A DNA stretch of 64,000 nt from CAYZED01 sp964477445 (GTDB lineage: Bacteria > Bacillota > Clostridia > Lutisporales > Lutisporaceae), in the NCBI GenBank assembly GCA_964477445.1, contig CAYZED010000014.1, forward strand, positions 1-64,000. The letters are read 5' to 3'. The position numbers were made by a program, and so were the translations under genes. This document shows positions 35,984-45,241 of this stretch, piece after piece (positions within the stretch are counted from its first letter, which is position 1; each line of letters begins with the position of its first letter). The notes under the pieces were generated by a model. That model did no database searches. It saw only the letters and a list, made by a program, of their open reading frames with translations, and had not been told where the DNA came from.

Positions 35984-36934
35984 ATGCTAAAATTTATTCT
36001 ACAGAGGTTACTTATCCTAATTCCAACTTTATTGGGTGTAATCCTCATCGTTTTCTTCGTAATGTCATTGACACCTAGTAGCCCGGGGCGAATTATGCTA
36101 GGTATTAATGCAACACAGCAGGAGGTCGACAAGATCGACAATGAGCTCCATTTTCACGATCCGTTTTTAATTAAATACGGAAGATATGTTATTGACGCCT
36201 TCCAAGGAAATTTCGGAAAATCTTTTATCACAGGACAACCAGTATTTGATGACATTATTCTAAGATTCCCTACATCGTTGAAGCTAACCATAGCATGTAC
36301 TATTGGGGGCGCGTTGATTGGAATTCCACTAGGGATTTTGTCAGCAGTAAAGCAGTATTCTGTTGCGGATTATATTAGTGTAATTGCAGCTATGTTGCTG
36401 TCAGCCATACCTGGATTCTGGTTTGGACTATTATTGCTGTTACTATTCTCGTTGAAACTCGGATGGTTACCAACAAGTGGTATTGGCGAAGCAGGAGGAG
36501 GTCTTACAAACATAAAGTATTTCATTATGCCTGTTATGACTCTTGTTCTCCCGAGTGCAGGTGGATTACTGAGAATGACGAGATCCACAATGTTAGAGAC
36601 AATAAGAGAAGATTACATCAGAACAGCAAGAGCAAAAGGTGCTCCTGAAAGAGATGTAATTTGGGGACATGCACTACAGAATGCACTTTTGCCAGTAATC
36701 ACAATAATTGGTATGGGATTTGGGCTGACACTTGGAGGAACTATACTTGTTGAAAGCATATTTGGTATGCCGGGTCTCGGAAATCTTATATTAACATCTA
36801 TCAGATCGAAAGATACAATGCAGGTTATGGCAGATACAATTTTCCTCGCATCATTCTTTATGATTGTAATGTTAATAGTAGACGTAATATATGCTTATGT
36901 TGATCCAAGATTAAAAGCAAGATTTTCGAAATAA
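35984..36934 (+). CDS. Peptide/nickel-type ABC transporter permease (DppB/OppB-like)
   Basis: This 316-aa inner-membrane permease of the BPD_transp_1 family has an N-terminal helix (LLILIPTLLGVILIVFFVM), the soluble loop typical of DppB (FHDPFLIKYGRYVIDAFQG) and five further helices. The ATPase-contacting EAA loop is DYIRTARAKGAPERDVIWGH. It is the first gene of a four-gene transporter operon that follows the peptidases directly and would import di- or oligopeptides. Confidence 0.92.
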   Translation: MLKFILQRLLILIPTLLGVILIVFFVMSLTPSSPGRIMLGINATQQEVDKIDNELHFHDPFLIKYGRYVIDAFQGNFGKSFITGQPVFDDIILRFPTSLKLTIACTIGGALIGIPLGILSAVKQYSVADYISVIAAMLLSAIPGFWFGLLLLLLFSLKLGWLPTSGIGEAGGGLTNIKYFIMPVMTLVLPSAGGLLRMTRSTMLETIREDYIRTARAKGAPERDVIWGHALQNALLPVITIIGMGFGLTLGGTILVESIFGMPGLGNLILTSIRSKDTMQVMADTIFLASFFMIVMLIVDVIYAYVDPRLKARFSK

Positions 36935-36947
36935 GGGATGGTAAAAA

Positions 36948-37823
36948 ATGAACAAAAAAAATATCGAATTAAAAAAAGAGAGTCAATTTCTTGCATTGTG
37001 GTCTAGACTTTTAAAGAGTAAAACCGCTGTTGGAGGACTTATAGTATTCACTATAGTCGTTCTATTTGCAGTGTTTGCAGATGTAATAGCAAACTACAAA
37101 ATCATGGCATTGGGTCAAGATGCGATTAATAGACTTCAAGGACCATCATGGCAACACCTTTTAGGTACTGACGGCTTCGGAAGAGACGTATTTGCCAGAT
37201 TGATTCATGGCGCAAGAGTATCGCTTTCTCTTGGTATTTTAGTAGTTGCTATTGCAACATCTTTAGGTTTGCTATTAGGGGCGGTTTCCGCTTTTTATGG
37301 TGGCTTGGTAGATAATATTATTATGAGAGCTTGTGATATTATGATTGCTGTTCCAGGTATGTTACTTGCGCTTGCTATAGTTGCAGCATTGGGACCTGGA
37401 ATGCAAAACCTTATTATTGCGTTGACAGTTGGCGGAGTGCCAGGGTACGCTAGATTTATTAGATCAGTTATTCTCGGTGTGACTCAACAGGAATTTGTTG
37501 AAGCAGCTAAAGCTTGCGGGACTTCTGATACTAGAATAATTCTACGTCATATACTCCCTAATGCTATGGGGCCTGTAATTGTTAACGTTTCTGCAGGTAT
37601 TGCGGGGATGCTTATAGCAGCTTCAGCAATGAGCTTCCTAGGGATGGGAATTCAGCCACCAGCTCCTGAATGGGGTGCAATGCTATCGGATGGAATGGAT
37701 TATATGAGAGATGTTCCTTCGTTAGTAATAATTCCAGGTGTTACAATAGTTATAACAGCGTTATCTTTGAACCTACTTGGTGATGGATTAAGAGATGCGC
37801 TCGACCCTAAACTTAAGGACTAA
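36948..37823 (+). CDS. Peptide ABC transporter permease (DppC/OppC-like)
   Basis: This 291-aa permease partners the preceding DppB-like protein. It has the N-terminal cytosolic tail plus helix typical of DppC, the conserved LLGTDGFGRDVFARLIHGARVS block and the EAA loop EFVEAAKACGTSDTRIILRH. It starts 13 bases after the preceding stop. Confidence 0.92.
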   Translation: MNKKNIELKKESQFLALWSRLLKSKTAVGGLIVFTIVVLFAVFADVIANYKIMALGQDAINRLQGPSWQHLLGTDGFGRDVFARLIHGARVSLSLGILVVAIATSLGLLLGAVSAFYGGLVDNIIMRACDIMIAVPGMLLALAIVAALGPGMQNLIIALTVGGVPGYARFIRSVILGVTQQEFVEAAKACGTSDTRIILRHILPNAMGPVIVNVSAGIAGMLIAASAMSFLGMGIQPPAPEWGAMLSDGMDYMRDVPSLVIIPGVTIVITALSLNLLGDGLRDALDPKLKD

Positions 37824-37836
37824 TTAGGAGGAGAAA

Positions 37837-38820
37837 ATGGCTGAGAATTTATTATCGATAAAAGATCTAAATGTAATATATAAAACTGGAAGATCAATAG
37901 TTAATGCTGTAAATGGAATAAGTTTTGACATTGCTGAAAAGGAAACACTTGGTTTGGTTGGAGAAACAGGAGCCGGAAAAACGACTACGGCACTTAGCAT
38001 TTTAAGACTTTTGCCTGATAGAACAGGAGTTATAAATGGCGGTAGTATTAATTTTGAGGGTGATGAAATACTCGAAAAAAACAAAGATGAACTACTTAAG
38101 CTCAGAGGCAAAGGGATTTCGATGATATTCCAAGATCCAATGACAAGTTTAAACCCAGTTCATACAGTTGGAAAACAAATTGGAGAAGTTCTTAGATTGC
38201 ACAATACGGAGAAATTTTCTAACGATGAAATCGAAAAAAAAGTTGAAGAAATGTTAGAATTAGTTGGTATACCAGCGAAAAGAAAAACCGATTATCCTTT
38301 CCAATTTTCTGGCGGAATGAAACAGAGAGTAGTTATAGCTATTGCATTAGCTGCTAATCCAAGACTATTAATAGCTGATGAACCGACTACAGCTCTTGAC
38401 GTTACTGTTCAAGCTCAGGTTTTAAGGCTTATGAAAGGTCTTAAAGAAAAATTCAATACTTCAATGATTATGATAACTCATGATTTAGGAATAGTAGCTC
38501 AAACATGTGATAAAGTTGCTATTATGTATGCTGGTGAAATAATCGAATTTGGAACTGTTGAAGACATTTTTAATAATGAAAAACATCATCCATATACAAC
38601 TGGATTATTTGGATCATTACCTAACATGGAAGATGATTCAGATAGACTTACACCTATTCAGGGATTAATGCCTGATCCGACCAACTTACCTAATGGATGT
38701 AAATTTCATCCAAGATGTACACACTGTATGGAAATTTGTAAAACAGTTAAACCAACCGATTATGTTGACGATCAACATAAAATACATTGTCATTTATATA
38801 CCGGCTCGACCCAGGCATAG
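37837..38820 (+). CDS. Peptide ABC transporter ATP-binding protein (DppD/OppD-like)
   Basis: This 327-aa ATPase energises peptide import. Walker A is GETGAGKTT, the signature FSGGMKQRV, Walker B LLIADEPTTALD, and the switch His is in MITHDLG. The C-terminal oligopeptide extension carries cysteines (CKFHPRCTHCMEIC) that match the Fe-S or structural motif of OppD/DppD C termini. Confidence 0.93.
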   Translation: MAENLLSIKDLNVIYKTGRSIVNAVNGISFDIAEKETLGLVGETGAGKTTTALSILRLLPDRTGVINGGSINFEGDEILEKNKDELLKLRGKGISMIFQDPMTSLNPVHTVGKQIGEVLRLHNTEKFSNDEIEKKVEEMLELVGIPAKRKTDYPFQFSGGMKQRVVIAIALAANPRLLIADEPTTALDVTVQAQVLRLMKGLKEKFNTSMIMITHDLGIVAQTCDKVAIMYAGEIIEFGTVEDIFNNEKHHPYTTGLFGSLPNMEDDSDRLTPIQGLMPDPTNLPNGCKFHPRCTHCMEICKTVKPTDYVDDQHKIHCHLYTGSTQA

Positions 38821-38859
38821 AACTGGATATTATTAGTCCTATTATGTAAGGAGATAACG

Positions 38860-39819
38860 ATGAAACAAACGATTATTGAAACAAAAAACCTAAAAAAATA
38901 CTTTAAAACTCCGTATGGTAACCTACATGCAGTTGATGGAGTTAATGTTAGAATAATTGAAGGTCAAACATTAGGGGTAGTAGGCGAGTCAGGTTGTGGT
39001 AAATCGACACTTGGAAGAGTAGTTCTTAGACTTTTAGAAGCGACAGAGGGTGAAGTACTTTATAAAGGTGAAAATATACTTAAATATGGCAAGTATAAAA
39101 TGAGAGATCTTAGAAAAGAAATGCAGTTAGTTTTTCAGGATCCATATTCATCCCTTAACCCTAGAATGAGTATATCAGAGCTTATTTCAGAACCTATTAT
39201 TGTTAACAGAACAATCCATGGAAGAACTAATATTCAGAAAAAAGTTGAAGAACTTATGGATACGGTTGGACTTTCAAGAAGACTAATAAATACATATCCT
39301 CATGAACTTGATGGTGGAAGAAGACAAAGAATTGGTATTGCTAGAGCGCTATCCCTAGATCCTAAGTTTATCGTTTGTGACGAACCAGTTTCTGCACTCG
39401 ATGTTAGTATCCAGGCTCAGATTCTTAATCTTTTGATGGATCTTCAAGATGATTTTGGTTTATCTTACATGTTTATAACACACGATTTATCGGTTGTTAA
39501 ACATATTTCCGATGAAATTGCAGTTATGTATCTTGGTCAATGTATAGAAAGAGCAAGCTCCGAAGAATTGTTTTCTAATCCGTTGCACCCATATACACAG
39601 TCACTATTAAAAGCTATTCCAATACCAGATTTGAAATACAGAGGTATGGAAGTGCCGATATTACAGGGCGAAGTAAGATCACCGATAGCACCACCTCCAG
39701 GATGCAGATTTAAAGACAGATGTCCAAATGCAAGTATTTGCACAATCAAGGACAATCCATACAGTCTTGATGAAGTATCTCCAGATCATTTCGTAGCTTG
39801 TACATTTAACATAAAATAG
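38860..39819 (+). CDS. Peptide ABC transporter ATP-binding protein (DppF/OppF-like)
   Basis: This 319-aa ATPase is the partner of the preceding protein. Walker A is GESGCGKST, Walker B FIVCDEPVSALD, the switch FITHDLS, and the C-terminal motif is CRFKDRCPNASIC. The ABC signature is LDGGRRQRIGIARAL instead of the usual LSGGQRQRI, with Asp for the signature Ser; I believe variants of this kind occur in other OppF-like proteins, but the effect on ATP hydrolysis is unclear. No substrate-binding protein gene is found next to this operon. Confidence 0.92.
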   Translation: MKQTIIETKNLKKYFKTPYGNLHAVDGVNVRIIEGQTLGVVGESGCGKSTLGRVVLRLLEATEGEVLYKGENILKYGKYKMRDLRKEMQLVFQDPYSSLNPRMSISELISEPIIVNRTIHGRTNIQKKVEELMDTVGLSRRLINTYPHELDGGRRQRIGIARALSLDPKFIVCDEPVSALDVSIQAQILNLLMDLQDDFGLSYMFITHDLSVVKHISDEIAVMYLGQCIERASSEELFSNPLHPYTQSLLKAIPIPDLKYRGMEVPILQGEVRSPIAPPPGCRFKDRCPNASICTIKDNPYSLDEVSPDHFVACTFNIK

Positions 39820-39847
39820 TTAACGAAATTTAGTAGTAAAAACATAT

Positions 39848-39888
39848 TAAAAAAATCCAGTTGGTTAAACCAACTGGATTTTTTTACC
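39848..39888 (+). terminator. Terminator of transporter operon
   Basis: Long perfect stem (AAAAATCCAGTTGGTT and complement) with a 1-base loop, ending in a T-run. It overlaps the end of the convergent XRE gene and may serve both directions. Confidence 0.85.
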
Positions 39889-40597
39889 TATCAACAGCAA
39901 TTATATTATATTTTTTTATATATTTTATCTCATCTTTAGTAAAATAAAGCTTCTCAATGAGTTCCTCGTTACTATAATTAAGAATTTCTTTCGATAATAG
40001 AACCTTCGTGGCAGATGGAAGAAATGGGTAGCCAGATATGCCTGACATTAATCCAAACATTTCGGACGAATTACTAAGGGGATTAATTACATTAATACTA
40101 AGTTGTTCGATATCGTTAGCTTGGTTTTCGAATTGAAAATTTGATAATGTATCAAATGGCTTAAAAGTACCAATGTAAAGATGTTCGCAAGTATGAAACT
40201 CTTCAAAAGAATGAATATCCATGTATAGAGTCACGGCATAAAGCTCGGTGCTAACATTATTGGTTAAATGAATAATACATTTTTCCACTTTTTTATGATT
40301 TCCTTTAAGTAGATACATATATAAAAGATTTTTGTTTCCAAAGATTGACTTGTGAGGCAAAAGTCTCTTTATAGGTCTATTTGGATTTATATAGTCAGTT
40401 AACTGGTTGATATTACATTCTAAAGCATCAGCAATATCAAACAATGTTTCGATATCAATATATATACTCCCGTTCTCATATTTCGAAAGTGTGGCTATGC
40501 TTTTACTGATTTTTCTGGATAAATCTTCTAGAGTCATATTTTTAATCTTTCTAAAAAGTTTAATTTTTCTACCTACATGCAAAGATACGCTATTCAA
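39884..40597 (-). CDS. XRE-family transcriptional regulator with C-terminal unknown domain
   Basis: This 237-aa protein has an N-terminal helix-turn-helix of the XRE (HTH_3) type at about 8-65 (NMTLEDLSRKISKSIATLSKYENG). A ~170-residue C-terminal region of unknown family follows; it may sense a ligand or mediate oligomerisation. It is divergent from the dehydrogenase gene at 40852 and convergent with the peptide transporter, so either could be its target. The start at 40597 follows GGAAGTG. Confidence 0.75.
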   Translation of the reverse strand: MNSVSLHVGRKIKLFRKIKNMTLEDLSRKISKSIATLSKYENGSIYIDIETLFDIADALECNINQLTDYINPNRPIKRLLPHKSIFGNKNLLYMYLLKGNHKKVEKCIIHLTNNVSTELYAVTLYMDIHSFEEFHTCEHLYIGTFKPFDTLSNFQFENQANDIEQLSINVINPLSNSSEMFGLMSGISGYPFLPSATKVLLSKEILNYSNEELIEKLYFTKDEIKYIKKYNIIAVDR

Positions 40598-40851
40598 AAA
40601 AACACTTCCTTCATCAATTCTTTATGTGAAATTTTCATATGAATAATAGATTATTGGAGATATATTGATATAAAAATCGCTTATTGATATTATATTATAT
40701 TTTTGAAGAAAGTTCTACTTTAGCGAATATAATTAAGCAAAATTTTTCTTCATACTACAATACTGCAAGAAAATTTTCTATATAAAGATAGTATAATTTA
40801 GATATAAGTATAAATTGTCAATAGAAAACAAATAAAAGAAGGGGAGAAAAA

Positions 40852-42186
40852 ATGAAAAGTTTATTTACACCACTTTTATCGGAGGGACTAACAACTCTAA
40901 AAATAAGATATGATTGGAAAAGTGGCCAGTCGTTTTTATTTGCCGCAAAACTTTGGGAAAAAGATTTCGATTTTAGCAATTATAATAAAACGTTTTATGT
41001 AGACAGCGTCATGACTAAAACCGCGAAGTTTTTAAATGATGAAGAAGTCCGAGCACTGTACAAAAAATATGACTTAGAAGATTATTTGGAAGAAGTAATC
41101 GGGTTACTCCGCAAAGGTAAACATTTCGGGATGGAATGTGTATTCAACGAAAAATTTAACATAAGGTTCATTGGGAACATGCACAGCAGAACACTTGGCG
41201 TGAACAATAGATATCACGCAACTATGCTTGGTGGAATTAGAAGGCATGGATTTGAAGATGAAGAAATCGATGTAATTATTGATGGACTGAATTTGAGCCG
41301 AGCAATGAGTTTTAAAAATATCGCTGCAGAGATCAATTTTGGCGGCTCGAAAACAACAGTGCATATGGATCCAATAGACCTAGAAAACATGGAAATGATG
41401 GGCTTTATAGCATACTCCCAAGACAGTATGAGAGCGGCTACAGGACCAGATATGAACTTCCCAACTGCTATGGCAGATGTTATGAATAAACATTTCTCAA
41501 TGTATTTTAATGGTGGACCTAACAGTAAACTCGGAGAAACTGGAAAACCTACAGCATACGGCGTTTATTTAGCACTTAGGCAAGCAGTTAGATTCAAAAC
41601 TGGTAATGACAGCATTGAAGGAATGACAGCGGCAGTTCAAGGATTAGGTGCTGTAGGCAAATACATGGCAGAGCACCTTTTAGAAGGTGGAATAAAAAAA
41701 TTATATGTTACAGATATGAATAAAGAAAGAGCTTTAGATTTTATCAAGGAAAACAGCTCTAAGGACATTGAGTATGTTGACCCAAGTGAAATTCTTGAAG
41801 TAAAAGTTGATATATTAAGCCCAAATGCTATAGGTGGAATCATTCATGAAGGAAACATTGACAAGTTTAACTGTGAAATAATTTTTGGTGGTGCAAATAA
41901 TCAACTGAGAGCTAGTAGCCAAGAAGAGGAAATCCGTTTAGCTAGACTTCTCGAAAAGAGAGGAATCCTTTTTCAAGAAGCATGGTGGCATAATTCGGCG
42001 GGAGTTCTGGCTGGGCACGAAGAGTACATTGAAAGAGAAAATGCAAGTTTAGAAGTTTTAAATGCAAAGATTGAAAGAATAGTACCAACTAAAACATGGG
42101 AAAACCTTAACAAAGCAAAGGAACTTGGAATAACACCAACAGAATGTATGTACAAAACATGTGAAGCTATCGTTTATAAACAATAA
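40852..42186 (+). CDS. Glu/Leu/Phe/Val dehydrogenase family protein
   Basis: This 444-aa NAD(P)-dependent amino acid dehydrogenase family protein has the N-terminal dimerisation/substrate domain with the catalytic lysine region NFGGSKTTVHMDP (a divergent form of the family GGAKGG), then TGPDMNFPTAMADVM. The Rossmann domain carries GLGAVGKYMAEHLL and SPNAIGGIIHEGNI, then IFGGANNQL. The altered glycine-lysine motif makes the exact substrate uncertain; leucine dehydrogenase-like activity is possible. The ribosome site is GGGGAG. It fits the amino-acid-fermenting theme. Confidence 0.82.
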   Translation: MKSLFTPLLSEGLTTLKIRYDWKSGQSFLFAAKLWEKDFDFSNYNKTFYVDSVMTKTAKFLNDEEVRALYKKYDLEDYLEEVIGLLRKGKHFGMECVFNEKFNIRFIGNMHSRTLGVNNRYHATMLGGIRRHGFEDEEIDVIIDGLNLSRAMSFKNIAAEINFGGSKTTVHMDPIDLENMEMMGFIAYSQDSMRAATGPDMNFPTAMADVMNKHFSMYFNGGPNSKLGETGKPTAYGVYLALRQAVRFKTGNDSIEGMTAAVQGLGAVGKYMAEHLLEGGIKKLYVTDMNKERALDFIKENSSKDIEYVDPSEILEVKVDILSPNAIGGIIHEGNIDKFNCEIIFGGANNQLRASSQEEEIRLARLLEKRGILFQEAWWHNSAGVLAGHEEYIERENASLEVLNAKIERIVPTKTWENLNKAKELGITPTECMYKTCEAIVYKQ

Positions 42187-42204
42187 ACTTTGCATCTAAT
42201 TTAA

Positions 42205-42250
42205 ACAGGCAGCGAACTAAATGTAAAAAATTAGTTTGCTGCCTGTTTTT
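42205..42250 (+). terminator. Terminator of dehydrogenase gene
   Basis: A 16-bp stem (ACAGGCAGCGAACTAA with TTAGTTTGCTGCCTGT, one G-U pair) and TTTTT. Confidence 0.85.
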
Positions 42251-42251
42251 A

Positions 42252-42359
42252 TTATGTTTCATGTGAATGCAGTTTCTATTAAGCTCTAGGTGAGTGCAGT
42301 TTCTATTAAGCTCTAGGTGAGTGCAGTTTTAATACGTTTCAGGTGAATGCAATTTTAAG
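42252..42359. repeat. Four 27-bp tandem repeats
   Basis: The units start at 42252, 42279, 42306 and 42333. Units 2 and 3 differ at only two bases; units 1 and 4 are more diverged but keep the GTGAATGCA/GTGAGTGCA core. No spacers are present. The array lies downstream of the dehydrogenase terminator and just beyond the 3' end of the XRE gene at 42384. Confidence 0.85.
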
Positions 42360-42383
42360 TGTATCAGATAAATTATGCCAAAT

Positions 42384-42770
42384 TCATAACAGATTTGACT
42401 CTTTAATTCCTCTTGCAACAATCTCTATTGTTTTCAAATCTTTTTGAGACATGTCAATAACTATTTTTAATACTGTTTTCAAATTATTGTTTTTTTCGAG
42501 AGCTTCTAGAATTCTTTGAACTTCAAAATCTGGAGCTAGTGTTTCACTAACTGGATGATTGTCGAGTTTGTATGGAACAGCGCCAAGTAAGTAATCAGTA
42601 GAACAATTAAACACTTCGGAAAGTTTTAGAAGAATGTCATAACTTGGCTGTTTTCCTTTAGTTTCATAGCCAGCAATAGTTGGTCTCACTACACCAAGAA
42701 CTTTTGCTAAATCTTCTTGAGTCATTTTTGCGTTTTCCCTTAATTCCTTGAGCCTATCAGAAAAGTCCAT
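42384..42770 (-). CDS. XRE-family transcriptional regulator
   Basis: This 128-aa regulator has an N-terminal HTH_3 domain (residues ~5-62, MTQEDLAKVLGVVRPTIAGYE, then QPSYDILLKLSEVFNCSTDYLLG) typical of Xre/SinR-like repressors. A C-terminal helical tail (about 85-128) probably dimerises. The start at 42770 follows GGTGAG. It is divergent from the small gene at 42972. Targets are unknown. Confidence 0.85.
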   Translation of the reverse strand: MDFSDRLKELRENAKMTQEDLAKVLGVVRPTIAGYETKGKQPSYDILLKLSEVFNCSTDYLLGAVPYKLDNHPVSETLAPDFEVQRILEALEKNNNLKTVLKIVIDMSQKDLKTIEIVARGIKESNLL

Positions 42771-42971
42771 TTTCTCACCGCCATACAACGATTATATTTC
42801 AAATGGTCGTATTAATAAACGCAAGTGTCGATAATGAACTTTTTGTTCTTACAAACATTGACATGGTGTCTTTTAGGAACTATAATATACTCAAAGCGTT
42901 ACATTAAATTACATTTTATATATATGGTTACATAGAATTGGGAATAAATTTATAATTAGGGGGTAATTTTA

Positions 42972-43316
42972 GTGAGAAAAGTAGAAGACATTTTTGTTCA
43001 TCAGGACTGGAGTTTAAGACAAGATGCGCACATATTATATAGGAATAATATCGCGCTAGAGAAAACGGAAGTATCTAGCGGACCTGTCATTAAATCAATA
43101 AACGATTTGATAAATAAAGCAGAATCGGAAATCGAAGAGGTCAGGCAGAATATAAAAATGATTTACAGTGAAGAGCAAATTGAAGATCCGACGCATATAG
43201 ATTTATTGAATCGAGAATTTTTGATAACTTATGATAAAGCAATCAAACTAGCTGAAATATCACTTAACATGGCCGCAAAGGTTAAACAATTGAAAGATTA
43301 TATAGATAAAAAATAG
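42972..43316 (+). CDS. Small helical protein of unknown function
   Basis: This 114-aa protein is mostly charged alpha-helix (about 45-112) without a signal peptide or membrane segment. It starts at GTG 42972 after AGGGGGTAA. No family is recognised. It is divergent from the XRE regulator at 42384-42770 and might be regulated by it. Confidence 0.6.
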   Translation: MRKVEDIFVHQDWSLRQDAHILYRNNIALEKTEVSSGPVIKSINDLINKAESEIEEVRQNIKMIYSEEQIEDPTHIDLLNREFLITYDKAIKLAEISLNMAAKVKQLKDYIDKK

Positions 43317-43346
43317 TCCCTCTATCTTAACGAATAAAGAGACTAT
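43305..43346 (-). terminator. Terminator of serine dehydratase operon
   Basis: Read on the minus strand, stem TAGTCTCT with AGAGGGACTA (one bulge) is followed by TTTTTT. It overlaps the end of the convergent small gene. Confidence 0.6.
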
Positions 43347-43357
43347 TAGAATTCAAT

Positions 43358-44341
43358 TTATTCAGTTTTTTTTCTTCTGTCACCATAAATTTTTCTAGAT
43401 AAAGAAATACCAGTTGGGCTAGTGGCTAACCCTCCCAATGCAGTCTCTTTTAGAGAAGAATGCATTGATTTTCCAACGTTGTAAATTGAAACCACAATCT
43501 CATCAAAAGGTATTATACTACTAACTCCAGCAAGTGCCATATCCGCACTGCTCATTGCGTTAACTATTCCGGAGGCATTTCGCCTAGAACACGGAAGTTC
43601 AACTAGACCAGCAACTGGGTCGCAAACAAGTCCTAAAACATTCATTAATGCAATTCCAGCAGCATTTAAGCACATATCTGGTGTTCCACCGTACATTTCG
43701 GTGAGTGCCGCTGCTGCCATAGCCGCTGCTGAGCCGCACTCTGCTTGACAACCGCCTTCTGCTCCCGATAAAGTGGCATTCTTTGCAATTATTTGACCGA
43801 TACCAGCAGCAGTAAGAAAACCACGAACTAAAATTTTAGAAATTTTAGCTTCTTGAATTCTAATCTTCTCAATTTCTTCATAGTCACTAATATTATCATT
43901 AGCATCATTATTGTTCTTTTCATGGGAGTTCGCTTCTTCACTTAGCATTTCTTCAGCGGTAAAAAGTGCAGCAGGAACGATACCACATGACCCAGCGGTA
44001 GGCGCTGCGACAACTTTTCCCATTGATGCATTTACTTCTGAACATGAAAAGGCTTTTGCCATTGCGCTGTTAACAGGTAAGCCACTAATGGTCCTGCCAA
44101 TGTTTTTGTATTCTTGCATTCTTTTTGCATCTCCACCAGTCAGACCACTTATTGATTTTATTTCTTTGTTTAAAGCTAAAGTTGCTGAATCGCGCATTAC
44201 CGCTAGAACGTTTTGAGTTCGTATAATAATAGCTTCTTTAGATAATTCGGAAATTCTCATTTCGTTTTCTATTACTACATCAGAGATATGATGATTTTTT
44301 GAATTTATTGAGTTTAATAATTCTGCAGCATTTTTGTACAT
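43358..44341 (-). CDS. sdaAA: L-serine dehydratase, iron-sulfur-dependent, alpha subunit
   Basis: This 327-aa catalytic subunit of the two-chain clostridial L-serine ammonia-lyase converts serine to pyruvate and ammonia. Cluster cysteines and family blocks are visible: APTAGSCGIVPAAL, GAEGGCQAECGSAAAMA, GLVCDPVAGLVELPC and SRRNASG. The start is ATG 44341 after a GGGGGGAG ribosome site. It follows sdaAB with a 13-base gap, giving the usual beta-alpha operon. An insertion rich in Asn/Glu (about 145-165) is unusual but probably a surface loop. Confidence 0.92.
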   Translation of the reverse strand: MYKNAAELLNSINSKNHHISDVVIENEMRISELSKEAIIIRTQNVLAVMRDSATLALNKEIKSISGLTGGDAKRMQEYKNIGRTISGLPVNSAMAKAFSCSEVNASMGKVVAAPTAGSCGIVPAALFTAEEMLSEEANSHEKNNNDANDNISDYEEIEKIRIQEAKISKILVRGFLTAAGIGQIIAKNATLSGAEGGCQAECGSAAAMAAAALTEMYGGTPDMCLNAAGIALMNVLGLVCDPVAGLVELPCSRRNASGIVNAMSSADMALAGVSSIIPFDEIVVSIYNVGKSMHSSLKETALGGLATSPTGISLSRKIYGDRRKKTE

Positions 44342-44354
44342 GAAACTCCCCCCC

Positions 44355-45023
44355 TTATATCTTTCCGAGGATTCTGACTGATATAACGCTATCAATTCCT
44401 CTAAGTTCTCTGACTGCTTCTTGCGAGATCAAATTATCTGTCTCGATAACACTTGTAGCAGTTTCGCCCTTAAGATGACGACTTACCTTTAATGTAGCAA
44501 TATTAATCCTTTGAAGTGCTATAACAAAACTAATTTTGCTCAGCATCCCCGGTTTATCGCTATGTCGAATTATTATTACAGGGTACTTTCCACTTATAGA
44601 AACCTTATCGTCCTCAATTTGAGTAATCAAAATATCCCCTCCACCAACAGAACAGCCTGTCATAGAAAAAATATCGCCATCAGCTTTTTTTATATCTATC
44701 TTAACAGTGTTAGGGTGAACTTCACCTAAATCTATTTCTTTAAATGAGACTTTGATATTCTGTTCGTCTGCAAGTTCTATTGAAGAGCATATCCTTTCGT
44801 CATCAGTTTCCAATCCTAAAATGCCCGCAATCAAAGCTTTATCGGATCCATGTCCTTTATATGTTTTAGCAAAAGAACCATGAAGATTAAATACAACTTC
44901 TGTGAAAAAGTCATTACATATTATTTTCGCAGCTCTTCCAAGTCTAACTGCGCCAGCTGTATGAGAGCTCGAAGGACCAATCATTATAGGACCCATTATA
45001 TCAAAAATACTTGTATTGCTCAT
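44355..45023 (-). CDS. sdaAB: L-serine dehydratase, iron-sulfur-dependent, beta subunit
   Basis: This 222-aa beta subunit has the N-terminal substrate-binding block IMIGPSSSHTAGAVRLG and a C-terminal ACT-type regulatory domain (about 145-222, VIIIRHSDKPGMLSKISFVI), which in related enzymes senses serine. It is the first gene of the sdaAB-sdaAA operon. The ribosome site is AAAGGAGA. Confidence 0.92.
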   Translation of the reverse strand: MSNTSIFDIMGPIMIGPSSSHTAGAVRLGRAAKIICNDFFTEVVFNLHGSFAKTYKGHGSDKALIAGILGLETDDERICSSIELADEQNIKVSFKEIDLGEVHPNTVKIDIKKADGDIFSMTGCSVGGGDILITQIEDDKVSISGKYPVIIIRHSDKPGMLSKISFVIALQRINIATLKVSRHLKGETATSVIETDNLISQEAVRELRGIDSVISVRILGKI

Positions 45024-45241
45024 TACTATCTCCTTTAATATAGAGTTGAAAAACCAATGAAATTATAGCATAGTTATATTATCAATAAAATTATCAATAT
45101 GAAAGAAAATATTTTTTATACTTAACATAGCATAAAAACGCATAAACGCAAATAGTCATATGAATTTGAGAAAGATTTTTATAGTATTGAAGAAATATAA
45201 ACCCATAAAGTTAAACGAAATAATACGAAGGAGGAAATAAT

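Noticed and set aside
42252..42359. CRISPR array of 27-bp repeats
   Set aside because: The units abut with no spacer between them.
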